Assembly (NCBI RefSeq): GCF_002119765.1
Contig: NZ_CP021112.1
Location: 2,598,501-2,662,500, forward strand
Reading direction: 5' to 3'
Length of the DNA: 64,000 nt
Source: Pseudorhodoplanes sinuspersici
GTDB lineage: Bacteria > Pseudomonadota > Alphaproteobacteria > Rhizobiales > Xanthobacteraceae
How positions within the stretch are numbered: position 1 is the first letter of the stretch; each line of letters opens with the position of its first letter. Both the position numbers and the translations under genes were made by a program. The notes under the pieces were generated by a model. The model saw only the letters and a list, made by a program, of their open reading frames with translations, did no database searches and was not told the origin of the DNA. Below, piece by piece: positions 35,006-44,701 of the stretch.

Positions 35006-36100
35006 TCATTGCTTGAATTCGGGCAGCCGATCGAGAATGTCGGCAATCGGATCGACGGTCCAGGCCTGCGTGACATAATCGCGATGCGAATCTTCGGGGT
35101 GGCCCGGAATGAACACCACGCTGCCGGGTTTGAGATCGCCGTCGAGTGACATCGAATACGGAATTTTCTTTTCGGCAAGATCGCGCTGCAATTCGAGATT
35201 GCGCGCCCGTGTCGATCCGAGATAGCCGCTGATGAAGAAGCCGCGGCGGTTGTTGACGATCCAGTCCCGGAAGCGATCGGTTTCGCCATACAGCGAATCC
35301 ATCAGCACGATGCCGCGCAGGCGGTCCTTGATATGACCAAGCCGCATCGCCCAGGCGGTCGGCACGAAGCCGCCGCTATAGCTGATGAAGATGATCGGCA
35401 TCTTGAAGAAGGTGCGGAAGGCGCGCGGCTGTCCCAGCATGATGGCGAGCTGTTCGCTTGCTTCGCTGAGAAACTCATCGAAGAAGCCGGGTTCCCAAAA
35501 TGCGCCTGGCGCTGAATCTGCGGCATCGACGGCGAATTGCGGCGCCACGATCACCGCATTGGAATCCGAGCGTGTGATCTGCGCCGCGACCTGCTGACGA
35601 TCGCGCACGTCGCGATCGATCTTCGCGCCGTGGCCATGGAAAAATACCACCATCACCGCAGGCTTGCGGATGTCGAAGCCTTTGGGAATGTGAAGCAACA
35701 CGCGCGGATCGGTGTAAGTCTCGTTCTCCCAATAGACATGCCCGCGCGCGCCTCGGCGGCCAAAACGGCCATCGTAGAACACATCGAAAAACGGCTTGCC
35801 TGTCGCGGGGTTTTTGCCGTCATACGGAAACGGCGCTGACTCGAATTCCATCACTTCGGTCTTGCCGGGAAAGCTCGACAGCCGTGGACGCGGCACGCGC
35901 ATCGTCGGCCGCGGGCGAGGCAACGGGATATTAACGTCTGTCGCGTGCACTGTCGTGATGATGCCGTGATCCATCGGCACCGTTGCCGTGGCAATCAGAA
36001 TCGCGGCGCTCAATCCTGTCAATGCGTTCAGGCCGATGGCTCTCACGCACGCTCCGAGGCTAAAAAATGGGCTCCCGGTCCGGAACGAACTCTTGCGCAA
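35006..36100 (-). CDS. exported alpha/beta-hydrolase-like protein
   Basis: 364 residues. An N-terminal hydrophobic segment (about 18-45) is followed by a Pro/Arg linker (NIPLPRPRPTMRVPRPR). The fold is suggested by VMVVFFHGHGAK (oxyanion-hole strand) and IIFISYSGGFVPTAW, a nucleophile elbow S-Y-S-G-G in place of the usual G-x-S-x-G. A C-terminal GHPEDSHRDYV can supply the catalytic His. Probably an envelope esterase or peptidase-like enzyme; the substrate is unknown. It is separated from the MBOAT pair by about 200 bases and shares the strand. Confidence 0.7.
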   Translation of the reverse strand: MRKSSFRTGSPFFSLGACVRAIGLNALTGLSAAILIATATVPMDHGIITTVHATDVNIPLPRPRPTMRVPRPRLSSFPGKTEVMEFESAPFPYDGKNPATGKPFFDVFYDGRFGRRGARGHVYWENETYTDPRVLLHIPKGFDIRKPAVMVVFFHGHGAKIDRDVRDRQQVAAQITRSDSNAVIVAPQFAVDAADSAPGAFWEPGFFDEFLSEASEQLAIMLGQPRAFRTFFKMPIIFISYSGGFVPTAWAMRLGHIKDRLRGIVLMDSLYGETDRFRDWIVNNRRGFFISGYLGSTRARNLELQRDLAEKKIPYSMSLDGDLKPGSVVFIPGHPEDSHRDYVTQAWTVDPIADILDRLPEFKQ

Positions 36101-36137
36101 GACCGGCTAGGGCTCGATGCTGGACGAATCGAATCAA

Positions 36138-36216
36138 ACTAGTGCACCGTTTTCGAAGTTCGTGCTGTATCTGCGGCAATCTCTTACACGAATTTCGGAA
36201 ACAAAGGTGCACTAGT
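36138..36216. repeat. 79-bp inverted-repeat element A
   Basis: The ends are ACTAGTGCACC and its exact complement GGTGCACTAGT. The arms continue imperfectly inward (CGAAGTTCGTG against CACGAATTTCG) around a loop of about 20 bases. It carries no gene. With element B it forms a tandem of two MITE-like units that share CTAGTGC ends. Confidence 0.75.
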
Positions 36217-36228
36217 AAGTCTATGATT

Positions 36229-36306
36229 CTAGTGCCGCTTTGATTTTGAAGTTCCCGACAAGAGGTTGCTGCAAATGGTGCGGGAACTTCAAAATCGCGG
36301 CACTAG
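36229..36306. repeat. 78-bp inverted-repeat element B
   Basis: Left arm 36229-36257 and right arm 36281-36306 pair over 26 positions with a single 3-base bulge (CTAGTGCCGC, then GATTTTGAAGTTCCCG). The loop is 23 bases. It begins 12 bases after element A and has the same CTAGTGC ends but different inner sequence. The remaining bases of the 36101-36462 gap hold no gene. Confidence 0.8.
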
Positions 36307-36462
36307 GCAACCCCCTAAGTTTGAATCACGACCGGAACATGGTCACGAGCACGAGATGGTAAATCGCGATTTTCAGGCGATTTTCAACGGCCGGCTCCGG
36401 CCCCTCCATTCCGGCATCGTTTGTGGTTCGGGCAGCCCGCTCCTCCATAGGTTTCCAATCCC

Positions 36463-37569
36463 ATGCTGAATATGCCAACGCTGAAATCCGCCCTGCTGGT
36501 CGGAAGTTTGCTACTGACGGCCGTTTCCAACACGGTTGCGTCGGACAAACCCAGCGTTAACGACACCGCGCGTTATCTCGCCGGCATGGCGCTGGCCGAG
36601 ACCTCGCCGCTGGCGAAGCTGACGAAGGATCCGGCATGGCAGCAGCATGCCCGCTCGCTTGATGGCTCCTGGAAGGAATTGGAGGGGCGGCGCCTGTCGA
36701 AGATCCGCGCATGGTCCGCCGAGAATCTCAAGGATCGCCGCGATCCGCTATTCTACATGTTTAGCGGACCGGATTTTCTCTACGCCAATGCATTCTACCC
36801 GCAAGCATCGACCTATCTGCTCAGCGGTCTCGAGCCGGTCGGCCGCGTTCCGGATATTAGCGAGCGCACGCGGCGGGCGTTGAGCAATCTGCGCTCGTCG
36901 ATGGGTTCGTCGATCTCGCTCAGTTTCTTCATTACCAAGAAAATGAAGAACCAGTTGCGCGAGACGGAGCTGTCGGGGACCTTGCCGATCCTGCTTGTCT
37001 ATGCGGCGCGTTCAGGCAAGACGATCAAGGAGGTCAGCCTTGTTTCATTGGACAACGAAGGCAAGTTGACAACGGTCGAAGGCAAGGCGCCCCAAAAAGG
37101 TGTACAGGGCGCCAAGATCGTCTTCACGAGTGGTGACGCCGGACCACAGCAGACGCTGTATTATTTCAGTACCGATGTTTCCAATTCCGGGATCAAGAAT
37201 TCGGGCTTCCTGAAATTCGCCGACACACTTGGCGCAGGCGACGCGATGTTCAAGAGCGCGTCCTATCTGCCGCACAGCGGTTCGTTCTCGGACGTGCGTG
37301 ATTTCGTTTTGCGAAAGAGTCAGTACATCGTACAGGACGATTCCGGCATTCCGGTCACATATTTCAAGCCGGACCAATGGCAATTGTTTCCTTTTGGCCG
37401 TTATCTCGGACCGATCGCGATCTTCCCTGGCCGCAATCAGACGAAGCTGGCAGAGATCTACCGGAAGGGTTCGGCCAAGCCGCTCGATTTCGGCATGGGC
37501 TATCGTTGGCGTCCGAATGAGTCCAATGTATTGCTGGCCGTGCGGAAAAACGTCAGCGCCGCCCAATAG
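36463..37569 (+). CDS. secreted protein of unknown function
   Basis: 368 residues with a signal peptide (about 1-26, VAS/DK). Internal landmarks are SGPDFLYANAFYPQASTYLLSGLEPVG at about 100-126 (an acidic/aromatic block that looks conserved) and YGARS-like strands later, ending in MGYRWRPNESNVLLAVRK. I recognise no catalytic motif or named family. The composition (soluble, mixed alpha/beta) suggests a periplasmic protein. It is followed 65 bases later by the VOC gene on the same strand, but the two need not be functionally linked. Confidence 0.75.
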   Translation: MLNMPTLKSALLVGSLLLTAVSNTVASDKPSVNDTARYLAGMALAETSPLAKLTKDPAWQQHARSLDGSWKELEGRRLSKIRAWSAENLKDRRDPLFYMFSGPDFLYANAFYPQASTYLLSGLEPVGRVPDISERTRRALSNLRSSMGSSISLSFFITKKMKNQLRETELSGTLPILLVYAARSGKTIKEVSLVSLDNEGKLTTVEGKAPQKGVQGAKIVFTSGDAGPQQTLYYFSTDVSNSGIKNSGFLKFADTLGAGDAMFKSASYLPHSGSFSDVRDFVLRKSQYIVQDDSGIPVTYFKPDQWQLFPFGRYLGPIAIFPGRNQTKLAEIYRKGSAKPLDFGMGYRWRPNESNVLLAVRKNVSAAQ

Positions 37570-37634
37570 CGCAATTCTCTGGACCGCGCTGACAACCGAC
37601 GGCATGATCCTCGCGCGATGAACGCGAGGTTTGC

Positions 37635-38516
37635 ATGACGCATCTTATTCGGCAGATGGGGTATGTGGTCATTGCGACACCGGACCCTGAAGGGGCGGCA
37701 CTCGATTTGTCCGAGGTGACGGGTGTTCGCATCACCCATAAAGCCGCTGATGCTGTCTATGTGTCGTCGAATGCAAGGGGCTGCGATGTCGCTTATTTGC
37801 GTGACGAACGGCGCGGTGTTCGTGCCGTTGGCCTCGAAGCGATGGATGAAGCGGCGATCGATGAGGTTTATCGGCGCGCCAAATCCGAAAACCTGACTAT
37901 TCTCGGCGACACGCCGCTGGTGTCGAACGTGAAGCGAGCCGTGCGCATCGCGACACCTTTCGGTCCGATCATCGAAGTGCACACACCTGTCGCGCGGCAG
38001 GATGTCGGACCGACTATTGCCAACGGCAAAAGAGTGCGGCGTCTGGAGCACGTCAATATGCGGGCGACTGATCCGCGGGCATTCCACGATTTTGTCACGG
38101 GCATGCTCGGCATGAAATTGTCAGACCGTACGACCAATTACGAGCGTGCCTGGTATCGCGCCGCCGATGGTTTTCATCACACCGTTGCAGCAGGTCCGGG
38201 CAATGGTCTGCATCACTATGCGTTCGATGCGCATGCGCTCAGCGATCTTGCCGGTGTCGCCGATGCATTGGTGACGAAGGGGCGCAGCTTGTTGTGGGGG
38301 CTCGGCCGTCACGGTCCGGGCAACAACCTGTTCTCTTATTATCTCGATCCGAATGGCTGCGTCGTTGAAGTGTCGTCCGGTCTCGAACGCATTGATAACG
38401 ACGATCTCTATCAGCCCGGCAATTGGGCGTTCGATTCGTCGAGCAATGTGCTCGACCGTTGGGGGTCGAACCCGCCGGAAGCTTACGGCAACGCAATCAC
38501 GCCGTTCGTCGTCTGA
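37635..38516 (+). CDS. VOC-family (extradiol-dioxygenase-like) protein
   Basis: 293 residues made of two vicinal-oxygen-chelate modules. The second module has RLEHVNMRATDPRAFHDFV (metal His), HHTVAAGPGNGLHHYAFDA (second His) and VVEVSSGLE (metal Glu), the ligand set of type-I extradiol dioxygenases such as BphC. The N-terminal module lacks these ligands, as usual. It may cleave a catechol-like ring or be a related lyase. It precedes the TctCBA-oxalate block on the same strand but is 327 bases from it. Confidence 0.85.
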   Translation: MTHLIRQMGYVVIATPDPEGAALDLSEVTGVRITHKAADAVYVSSNARGCDVAYLRDERRGVRAVGLEAMDEAAIDEVYRRAKSENLTILGDTPLVSNVKRAVRIATPFGPIIEVHTPVARQDVGPTIANGKRVRRLEHVNMRATDPRAFHDFVTGMLGMKLSDRTTNYERAWYRAADGFHHTVAAGPGNGLHHYAFDAHALSDLAGVADALVTKGRSLLWGLGRHGPGNNLFSYYLDPNGCVVEVSSGLERIDNDDLYQPGNWAFDSSSNVLDRWGSNPPEAYGNAITPFVV

Positions 38517-38843
38517 GCGCACCAACGAATTGCTTCGCAACAGCGAACGGCGTTCTTGTCCTTGTCATCATTGATGTTTTGACAGCGAGTGACAAATTTG
38601 CGTGTCGTGCACTGCAACGCAGCACCCATTGTTGCGTTGCGATGTTACCCAAAATTTCTGTCGTACCGTCGACGTTATTATGAATAATTCTCTTTTCAAA
38701 CAGCGACCGATGTGACTACGCTGTCGATCTACGGGAGCAGGGCAATGCAGGCGAATATGTCGCATGGTTGCCAAAGCTGCTTGTGGCAACGCTGTGAAGC
38801 CGGCGACAGACCGGCAAAACAGTTGATACGGGAGAAAACGCAT
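38517..38843. other. leader/promoter region of the TctC gene
   Basis: 327 bases without a supported gene. It includes an AT-rich dyad TTATT-ATG-AATAA (38675-38687) and a hairpin GTTGCCA/TGGCAAC (38767-38790), then GGGAG before the tctC start. The dyad is a possible regulator site; the hairpin lies in the presumed 5' leader. Confidence 0.4.
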
Positions 38844-39854
38844 ATGACTTTTTTTGCCAAACAATTTGCGTGTGGGGCGCTCGCGGCTCTATGCGCAAGC
38901 GGCATTGCCTTGCCGGCGAATGCTGCGTGGGAGCCCACACGTCCGGTTGAATTCATTATCCCAGCGGGTACCGGCGGTGGCGCAGATCAGATGGCGCGCA
39001 CGATTCAGGGCATCGTGACCAAGCACAATCTGATGAAGCAGCCGATGGTCGTGATCAACAAGGCTGGCGGTGCGGGCGGCGAAGGTTTTCTCGATGTGAA
39101 ATCTTCTGCCGGCAATCCGCATAAAATCATCATTACGCTTTCGAATCTTTTCACGACCCCGCTTGCGACCGGCATCCCGTTCAACTGGAAAGACCTGACG
39201 CCGGTGGCGATGCTGGCCCTCGATGAATTCGTGCTCTGGGTGAATGCCGATAAGCCGTACAAGAACGTGAAGGATTATGTGGCTGCGCTCAAAGCGGCGC
39301 CTCCCGGTTCGATGAAAATGGGCGGAACCGGATCGAAGCAGGAAGACCAGATTATCACCGTCGCGGTTGAAAAGGCGACCGGCGGCAAATTCACCTACAT
39401 CCCGTTCAGGGGCGGCGGCGAGGTCGCTGTGCAGCTTGTCGGCAATCACGTCGACTCGACGGTGAACAATCCGATCGAGGCGGTTGCTCAGTGGCGTGGC
39501 GGCAAGGTGCGTCCGCTCTGCGTGTTCGATGGGCAGTCGATGGCCTACAAGGACGCGATCGCCGATGGCAAGAGCTGGGCCGATATTCCGACCTGCAAGT
39601 CGCAAGGGCTGGATATGGAATATCTGATGCTGCGTGGCATCTTCATGACGCCGAAGGCCACCAAGGATCAAGTCGCCTACTATGTCGAGTTGTTCAAGAA
39701 AGTGCGCGATACTCCCGAATGGAAGGATTTCATGAAGAGCGGTGCATTCAACACCACCTTCATGACCGGCGACGAATACGCCAAATGGGTCGGTACTGAA
39801 GAGCAGCGGCACAAGCAGCTGATGCAAGAGGCCGGCTTCCTCGCCGGCAACTAA
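38844..39854 (+). CDS. tctC: tripartite tricarboxylate transporter substrate-binding protein (TctC/Bug)
   Basis: 336 residues from the ATG at 38844, 9 bases after GGAG; the longer frame from 38712 is leader sequence. Signal peptide to about residue 27 (ANAAWE). The Bug-type ligand site PTRPVEFIIPAGTGGGADQMAR is near the mature N terminus, and a second binding loop is GTGSKQEDQI. It captures a carboxylate in the periplasm and delivers it to TctB-TctA, encoded directly downstream. Substrate is not given by sequence; the neighbours suggest oxalate or a related acid. Confidence 0.9.
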   Translation: MTFFAKQFACGALAALCASGIALPANAAWEPTRPVEFIIPAGTGGGADQMARTIQGIVTKHNLMKQPMVVINKAGGAGGEGFLDVKSSAGNPHKIIITLSNLFTTPLATGIPFNWKDLTPVAMLALDEFVLWVNADKPYKNVKDYVAALKAAPPGSMKMGGTGSKQEDQIITVAVEKATGGKFTYIPFRGGGEVAVQLVGNHVDSTVNNPIEAVAQWRGGKVRPLCVFDGQSMAYKDAIADGKSWADIPTCKSQGLDMEYLMLRGIFMTPKATKDQVAYYVELFKKVRDTPEWKDFMKSGAFNTTFMTGDEYAKWVGTEEQRHKQLMQEAGFLAGN

Positions 39855-39966
39855 GAACTGCGTGTCGAAGACAACCGGCGGGTGCATGGCATCCGCCGGA
39901 CGGTCCCTTGCGGACTGATTTTGCCGGAATACGGGTCAGAGAGCAGAGTCCAGGAACAAAAATTCC

Positions 39967-40470
39967 ATGAGCACACAAGATACAGGCAGCAGTACGGGAC
40001 CTTCATATCGCTCCGTCGAAGTGGGCCTGGCCATTTTGATCATGGCCTTCGGCGCCCTTGTCGTCGCCGGCAGCATCAGCGCGGGCATTCGCTGGGGCGC
40101 GGAGGGCCCGAAGGCCGGGTTCTTTCCGTTCTATATCGGACTCGCGATCATCATCTCCGGCGCGATCAATCTCTGGAGCGGCATCAAGCCAGATAGTCAG
40201 GGGGGACTCTTCGCTGAATGGGGTCAGCTGCGGCAGGTGCTGAGCGTCGTCATCCCGACTGCGATCTACGTCGGCTCGATGCCATTCATCGGCCTTTATG
40301 TCGCATCGATTGTCTTCATCGGCTGGTTCATGCGCTGGCTCGGCAAATATAGCTGGCCCATGGTGGCAGCCGTCGCGATCGGCATGCCGGTGTTCACCTA
40401 CATCATCTTCGAAAAATATTTCCTGGTCCCGCTGCCGAAGGGGCCGATCGAAGAGTGGCTTAACCTCTAA
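39967..40470 (+). CDS. tctB: tripartite tricarboxylate transporter small permease (TctB)
   Basis: 167 residues with four membrane helices (about 20-42, 55-73, 90-120 and 125-145), the TctB size and layout. The loop GAEGPKAGFFPFYIGL is typical. The gene lies 112 bases after tctC and 45 bases before tctA on the same strand. Confidence 0.9.
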   Translation: MSTQDTGSSTGPSYRSVEVGLAILIMAFGALVVAGSISAGIRWGAEGPKAGFFPFYIGLAIIISGAINLWSGIKPDSQGGLFAEWGQLRQVLSVVIPTAIYVGSMPFIGLYVASIVFIGWFMRWLGKYSWPMVAAVAIGMPVFTYIIFEKYFLVPLPKGPIEEWLNL

Positions 40471-40515
40471 TCACTCGCTCACACGCGTCGCAGGGTTGGT
40501 TCAAGGGCTATAACG

Positions 40516-42018
40516 ATGGAAGAAATTGCAAATCTGTTCCACGGCTTCGCGGTTACGCTTGAGCCATTCAATATCATGGTGATGGTGATCGGCATCGTGC
40601 TCGGTGTCATCATCGGGGTATTGCCGGGTCTCGGCGGCGCCAACGGTGTTGCCATTCTGCTGCCGCTGACTTTCAGCATGCCGCCCACATCGGCAATCAT
40701 CATGCTGTCGTGTATCTACTGGGGCGCTCTGTTCGGCGGTGCCGTTACGTCAGTCTTGTTCAACATACCGGGCGAGCCGTGGTCGGTTGCAACGACTTTC
40801 GACGGCTATCCGATGGCGCAGCAAGGCAAGGCTGGCGAAGCGCTGACCGCCGCTTTCACCTCGTCTTTCGTCGGCGCGCTGTTCGCGGTCATCATGATCA
40901 CGCTGGTGGCGCCGCTGGTCGCGAGTTTCGCACTCAGATTTGGACCAGCGGAAAAGTTCGCGGTCTATTTCCTCGCCTTCTGCAGTTTCGTCGGTCTCAG
41001 CAAGGAGCCGCCATTCAAGACCATTGCGTCGATGATGATCGGCTTTGCGCTGGCGGCGGTCGGTCTCGATTCGATCACGGGCCAGTTGCGGTTGACCTTC
41101 GGTTATACCGAGTTGCTGAACGGCTTCGACTTCCTGATCGCAGTGATCGGTCTGTTCGGCATCGGCGAAATCCTGCTGACCATGGAAGAGGGCCTTGCCT
41201 TCCGCGGCGGCAACGCGAAGATCGACCTGAAGGTCGTGCTACGCACCTGGATGAGTTTGCCGCGCTACTGGATGACGTCCTTGCGCTCGTGCGTGATCGG
41301 CTGCTGGATGGGCATCACGCCCGCCGGTGCAACGCCCGCATCATTCATGAGCTATGGCATCGCCAAGCGTATCTCCAAGAACGGGCGAAACTTCGGGAAA
41401 GGCGAGATTGAGGGCATCGTAGCGCCCGAAACCGCCGCGCATGCGGCGGGCACGGCGGCGCTGTTGCCGATGCTGTCGCTCGGCGTGCCCGGTTCGCCGA
41501 CCGCTGCTGTGCTGCTTGGTGGCCTGTTGATCTGGGGCCTGCAGCCCGGACCGATGCTGTTCGTCGAACAGAAAGAGTTCGTTTGGGGTCTGATCGCCTC
41601 TATGTATCTCGGCAATCTCGTCGGCCTTCTCATCGTGCTGACCTGCGTGCCGCTGCTGGCCGCGATCCTGCGGATTCCGTTCAGCATCATCGCGCCGGTC
41701 ATTCTCGTGCTCTGTGCGATCGGCGCGTATTCCGTCAACAACTCCACCTTCGACGTCGCGATGATGCTGGTCTTTGGCGTGCTGGGTTACGTGCTGAAGA
41801 AGTGCAATTACCCGCTGGCGCCGCTGGTCCTGGCCATTGTGCTCGGGGACAAGGCGGAGGAAGCGTTCCGGCAGTCGCTGCTCTCGTCGCAGGGCAATCT
41901 CGGCGTCTTCTTCTCCAACGGCCTCGTCTCCTCGATCATGGTCCTCGGTCTGATCGCGCTGTTCTGGTCGCTGATCCAGGAAGGGTTCACCCGGTTGCGG
42001 GCACGGCCGGCCCTCTAA
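40516..42018 (+). CDS. tctA: tripartite tricarboxylate transporter large permease (TctA)
   Basis: 500 residues, about 12 membrane helices. Family hallmarks: VLPGLGGANGVAILLPLTF near residue 37, WGALFGGAVTSVLFNIPGEP near 75, and LPMLSLGVPGSPTAAVLLGG in the second half, the duplicated Gly/Pro re-entrant motifs. It is the cation-coupled membrane component of the TctCBA system. It ends 69 bases before the palindrome that precedes the GntR gene. Confidence 0.93.
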   Translation: MEEIANLFHGFAVTLEPFNIMVMVIGIVLGVIIGVLPGLGGANGVAILLPLTFSMPPTSAIIMLSCIYWGALFGGAVTSVLFNIPGEPWSVATTFDGYPMAQQGKAGEALTAAFTSSFVGALFAVIMITLVAPLVASFALRFGPAEKFAVYFLAFCSFVGLSKEPPFKTIASMMIGFALAAVGLDSITGQLRLTFGYTELLNGFDFLIAVIGLFGIGEILLTMEEGLAFRGGNAKIDLKVVLRTWMSLPRYWMTSLRSCVIGCWMGITPAGATPASFMSYGIAKRISKNGRNFGKGEIEGIVAPETAAHAAGTAALLPMLSLGVPGSPTAAVLLGGLLIWGLQPGPMLFVEQKEFVWGLIASMYLGNLVGLLIVLTCVPLLAAILRIPFSIIAPVILVLCAIGAYSVNNSTFDVAMMLVFGVLGYVLKKCNYPLAPLVLAIVLGDKAEEAFRQSLLSSQGNLGVFFSNGLVSSIMVLGLIALFWSLIQEGFTRLRARPAL

Positions 42019-42087
42019 GCGGGGGACAACCTGGGCGATGGGCAAGGATGCCCGGACCAAAAGCGGTCGGCGGCATTGCATGAAGAT

Positions 42088-42116
42088 ACGGTCTGGAATA
42101 TTGTATTCCAGACCGT
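42088..42116. promoter_or_regulatory. perfect 13-bp inverted repeat before the GntR-oxc-frc genes
   Basis: ACGGTCTGGAATA, a 3-base TTG spacer, then the exact complement TATTCCAGACCGT. It ends 17 bases before the GntR start codon and follows the tctA stop by 69 bases. Most likely the operator of the adjacent FCD-type GntR regulator; a terminator for tctA is the alternative, but no T run follows. Confidence 0.65.
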
Positions 42117-42133
42117 GAGACGGTGGCGACAGA

Positions 42134-42877
42134 ATGAGTTCGGATACGACCAAAGTCCTAGGGATGCCCCGGCCACGCGGGCCGGAGGACGCGCATCGGC
42201 TCGCTATCGAGCCGATCGACACCTCGTTCAGCTTCAAGAACAAGGCGTATGCGGCCCTGAAGAACGTCATCGTCTCGATGGATATCTATCGTAGCCGCGC
42301 CGATATCCGCCTTGATGAGCGGCAGCTGGCGCAGGATTTCGGCATCAGCCGCACACCGGTGCGCGAGGCGATGGCCCAGCTCGAGCGGGAGGGGTTCGTC
42401 CGCTCGGTTCCGCGCCGCGGCGTCTATGTCGTGCGCAAGACCAAGAAAGAAGTGATCGAGCTGATTACAGCTTGGGCGGCGCTGGAAAGTATGGCTGCGC
42501 GCCTCATCACCGAGAAATCTGCCAGTGACAGTGAGATTGCGTCGCTGCGCCAGATGTTCGCGACCTTCGAAGATGGTCAGTTGCGCGCGCATCTGGACGA
42601 ATATTCCGAGGTGAATATCGAGTTTCACCAGAGCATCATCCGCATGAGCGGCAACGGCGTGCTGATCGATCTCGCCGAAAACCTGTTCACGCATATGCGC
42701 ATGATCCGCCGCAAGACCATCGTGGAAAAGGATCGCGCAGACAAATCGATCCGCGATCACATGAACATCATCGAGGCGCTTGAGGCACACGACACCGCAC
42801 GCGCCGAAACTCTCGTGCGCGATCATGCGCTCGGCCTTGCCGACCATGTCGCGAAATACGCCGATTATCTGGATTGA
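42134..42877 (+). CDS. GntR family (FadR/FCD) transcriptional regulator
   Basis: 247 residues. An N-terminal winged helix at about 50-105 contains DERQLAQDFGISRTPVREAM, followed by an FCD ligand-binding domain (about 110-240) with metal-ligand-type histidines (EFHQSIIRMSG and ARAETLVRDHALGL). It stands between tctA and oxc, 21 bases before oxc, so it is co-transcribed with oxalate genes and probably senses oxalate or a CoA product. The palindrome just upstream is the likely binding site. Confidence 0.9.
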   Translation: MSSDTTKVLGMPRPRGPEDAHRLAIEPIDTSFSFKNKAYAALKNVIVSMDIYRSRADIRLDERQLAQDFGISRTPVREAMAQLEREGFVRSVPRRGVYVVRKTKKEVIELITAWAALESMAARLITEKSASDSEIASLRQMFATFEDGQLRAHLDEYSEVNIEFHQSIIRMSGNGVLIDLAENLFTHMRMIRRKTIVEKDRADKSIRDHMNIIEALEAHDTARAETLVRDHALGLADHVAKYADYLD

Positions 42878-42898
42878 GTTCTAGGGAGACGTTTCGTC

Positions 42899-44641
42899 AT
42901 GGCCGACGCTGCGGTCGCAAAAAAAACTGAAACCACCACAGCCGAAGCACACCAGGATCTGACAGATGGATTTCATCTTGTCATCGACGCGCTGAAGCTT
43001 AATGGCGTCAAGACAATCTACGGTGTGCCCGGTATTCCGATCACCGACTTCGGTCGCATGGCGCAGGCGGAAGGCATCCGCGTGATCTCATTCCGGCATG
43101 AGCAACATGCCGGCAATGCTGCGGCGATCGCGGGCTTTCTGACGAAGAAGCCAGGCATCTGCCTCACGGTTTCGGCGCCAGGCTTCCTCAACGGCTTGAC
43201 GGCGCTGGCGAATGCCACGACCAACTGCTTCCCGATGATCCTGATCTCAGGCTCCTCCGAGCGCGAGATCGTCGATCTGCAGCAGGGCGATTATGAAGAG
43301 ATGGACCAGCTCGCCATCGCCAAGCCGCTCTGCAAAGCCGCTTTCCGCATTCTGCATGCGCAGGACATCGGCATCGGCGTCGCACGGGCGATCCGCGCGG
43401 CGGTCTCCGGGCGCCCCGGTGGTGTTTATCTCGATCTGCCAGCCAAGCTGTTTTCGCAGGTGATGACTGCGGACGCTGGCGCGCAGTCGCTGGTCAAGGT
43501 CATCGATCCGGCGCCGGCCCAAATTCCTTCTCCGGACGCGGTCAAACGGGCGCTCGATGTGTTGAAGAGCGCCAAGCGTCCGCTGATCATCCTCGGCAAG
43601 GGCGCAGCTTACGCGCAGGCCGACGATGCGATCCGCGCGCTGGTCGAAAAGAGCGGCATTCCGTTCCTGCCGATGAGCATGGCCAAGGGTCTTCTGCCCG
43701 ACACGCACCCGCAATGCGCGGGCGCGGCGCGCTCGACGGTGCTGAAAGACTCCGACGTCGTGATGCTGATCGGTGCGCGTCTCAACTGGCTGCTCTCGCA
43801 TGGCAAGGGCAAAGCCTGGGGCGACGCGCCGAAGAAGTTCATCCAGATCGACATCGAGCCGAAGGAAATGGACTCCAATGTCGAGATCGCGGCTCCCGTC
43901 GTCGGCGATATCGGCTCCTGCGTTGCGGGGCTTCTGGAAGGCATCGACGGCAAGTGGACGATGCCGCCGGCCGAATGGACGAACGCCGTCAAGGCGAAGA
44001 AAGACGATAATATCGCCAAGATGGCGCCGAAGCTGATGAAGAATTCAGCGCCGATGGATTTCTATGGCGCGCTCGGTGCACTTCGCACCGTCATTAAGGA
44101 ACGGCCGGACGCGATCCTCGTCAATGAAGGCGCCAATACGCTCGATCTCGCCCGCGGCGTCATCGATATGTACAAGCCGCGCAAGCGTCTCGATGTCGGC
44201 ACCTGGGGCGTCATGGGCATCGGCATGGGCTTTGCCGTTGCGGCGGCGATCGAGACCGGCAAGCCGGTGCTGGCCGTCGAAGGCGACAGCGCCTTCGGCT
44301 TCTCCGGCATGGAGATCGAGACGATCTGCCGCTACAAGCTGCCGGTCTGCATCGTCGTCTTCAATAATAACGGCATCTATCGCGGAACAGACGTCAATAC
44401 CGCGGGCTCAGATCCGGCAACGACGGTCTTCGTCAAGGACTCGCGCTACGACATGATGATGGAAGCGTTCGGCGGCGTCGGCGTGCATGCGACAACGCCC
44501 GACGAACTGAAGCGCGCGGTCGACAAGGCGATGGATTCCGGTGTGCCGACCCTGATCAATGCGGCGATCGATCCGACCGCCGGCAGCGAGAGCGGGCGCA
44601 TCGGCAATCTCAATCCGCAAAGCGTGGTGAAGAAGAAATAA
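42899..44641 (+). CDS. oxc: oxalyl-CoA decarboxylase
   Basis: 580 residues, close to the Oxalobacter formigenes enzyme (568). A thiamine-diphosphate enzyme that converts oxalyl-CoA to formyl-CoA and CO2. Seen: [16 protein letters not shown], the catalytic-Glu region [57 protein letters not shown], and the ThDP motif [20 protein letters not shown] with FNNNGIYRG. These are specific enough to separate it from other ThDP decarboxylases. The start is 12 bases after AGGGAG, 21 bases after the GntR stop. It works with Frc, encoded next. Confidence 0.96.
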   Translation: MADAAVAKKTETTTAEAHQDLTDGFHLVIDALKLNGVKTIYGVPGIPITDFGRMAQAEGIRVISFRHEQHAGNAAAIAGFLTKKPGICLTVSAPGFLNGLTALANATTNCFPMILISGSSEREIVDLQQGDYEEMDQLAIAKPLCKAAFRILHAQDIGIGVARAIRAAVSGRPGGVYLDLPAKLFSQVMTADAGAQSLVKVIDPAPAQIPSPDAVKRALDVLKSAKRPLIILGKGAAYAQADDAIRALVEKSGIPFLPMSMAKGLLPDTHPQCAGAARSTVLKDSDVVMLIGARLNWLLSHGKGKAWGDAPKKFIQIDIEPKEMDSNVEIAAPVVGDIGSCVAGLLEGIDGKWTMPPAEWTNAVKAKKDDNIAKMAPKLMKNSAPMDFYGALGALRTVIKERPDAILVNEGANTLDLARGVIDMYKPRKRLDVGTWGVMGIGMGFAVAAAIETGKPVLAVEGDSAFGFSGMEIETICRYKLPVCIVVFNNNGIYRGTDVNTAGSDPATTVFVKDSRYDMMMEAFGGVGVHATTPDELKRAVDKAMDSGVPTLINAAIDPTAGSESGRIGNLNPQSVVKKK

Positions 44642-44701
44642 TCGGCGCAGCGTTTCGCGCTGTGCTCGTCAGGACATTGTGACTTAAGGAGATGAATACC
44701 G

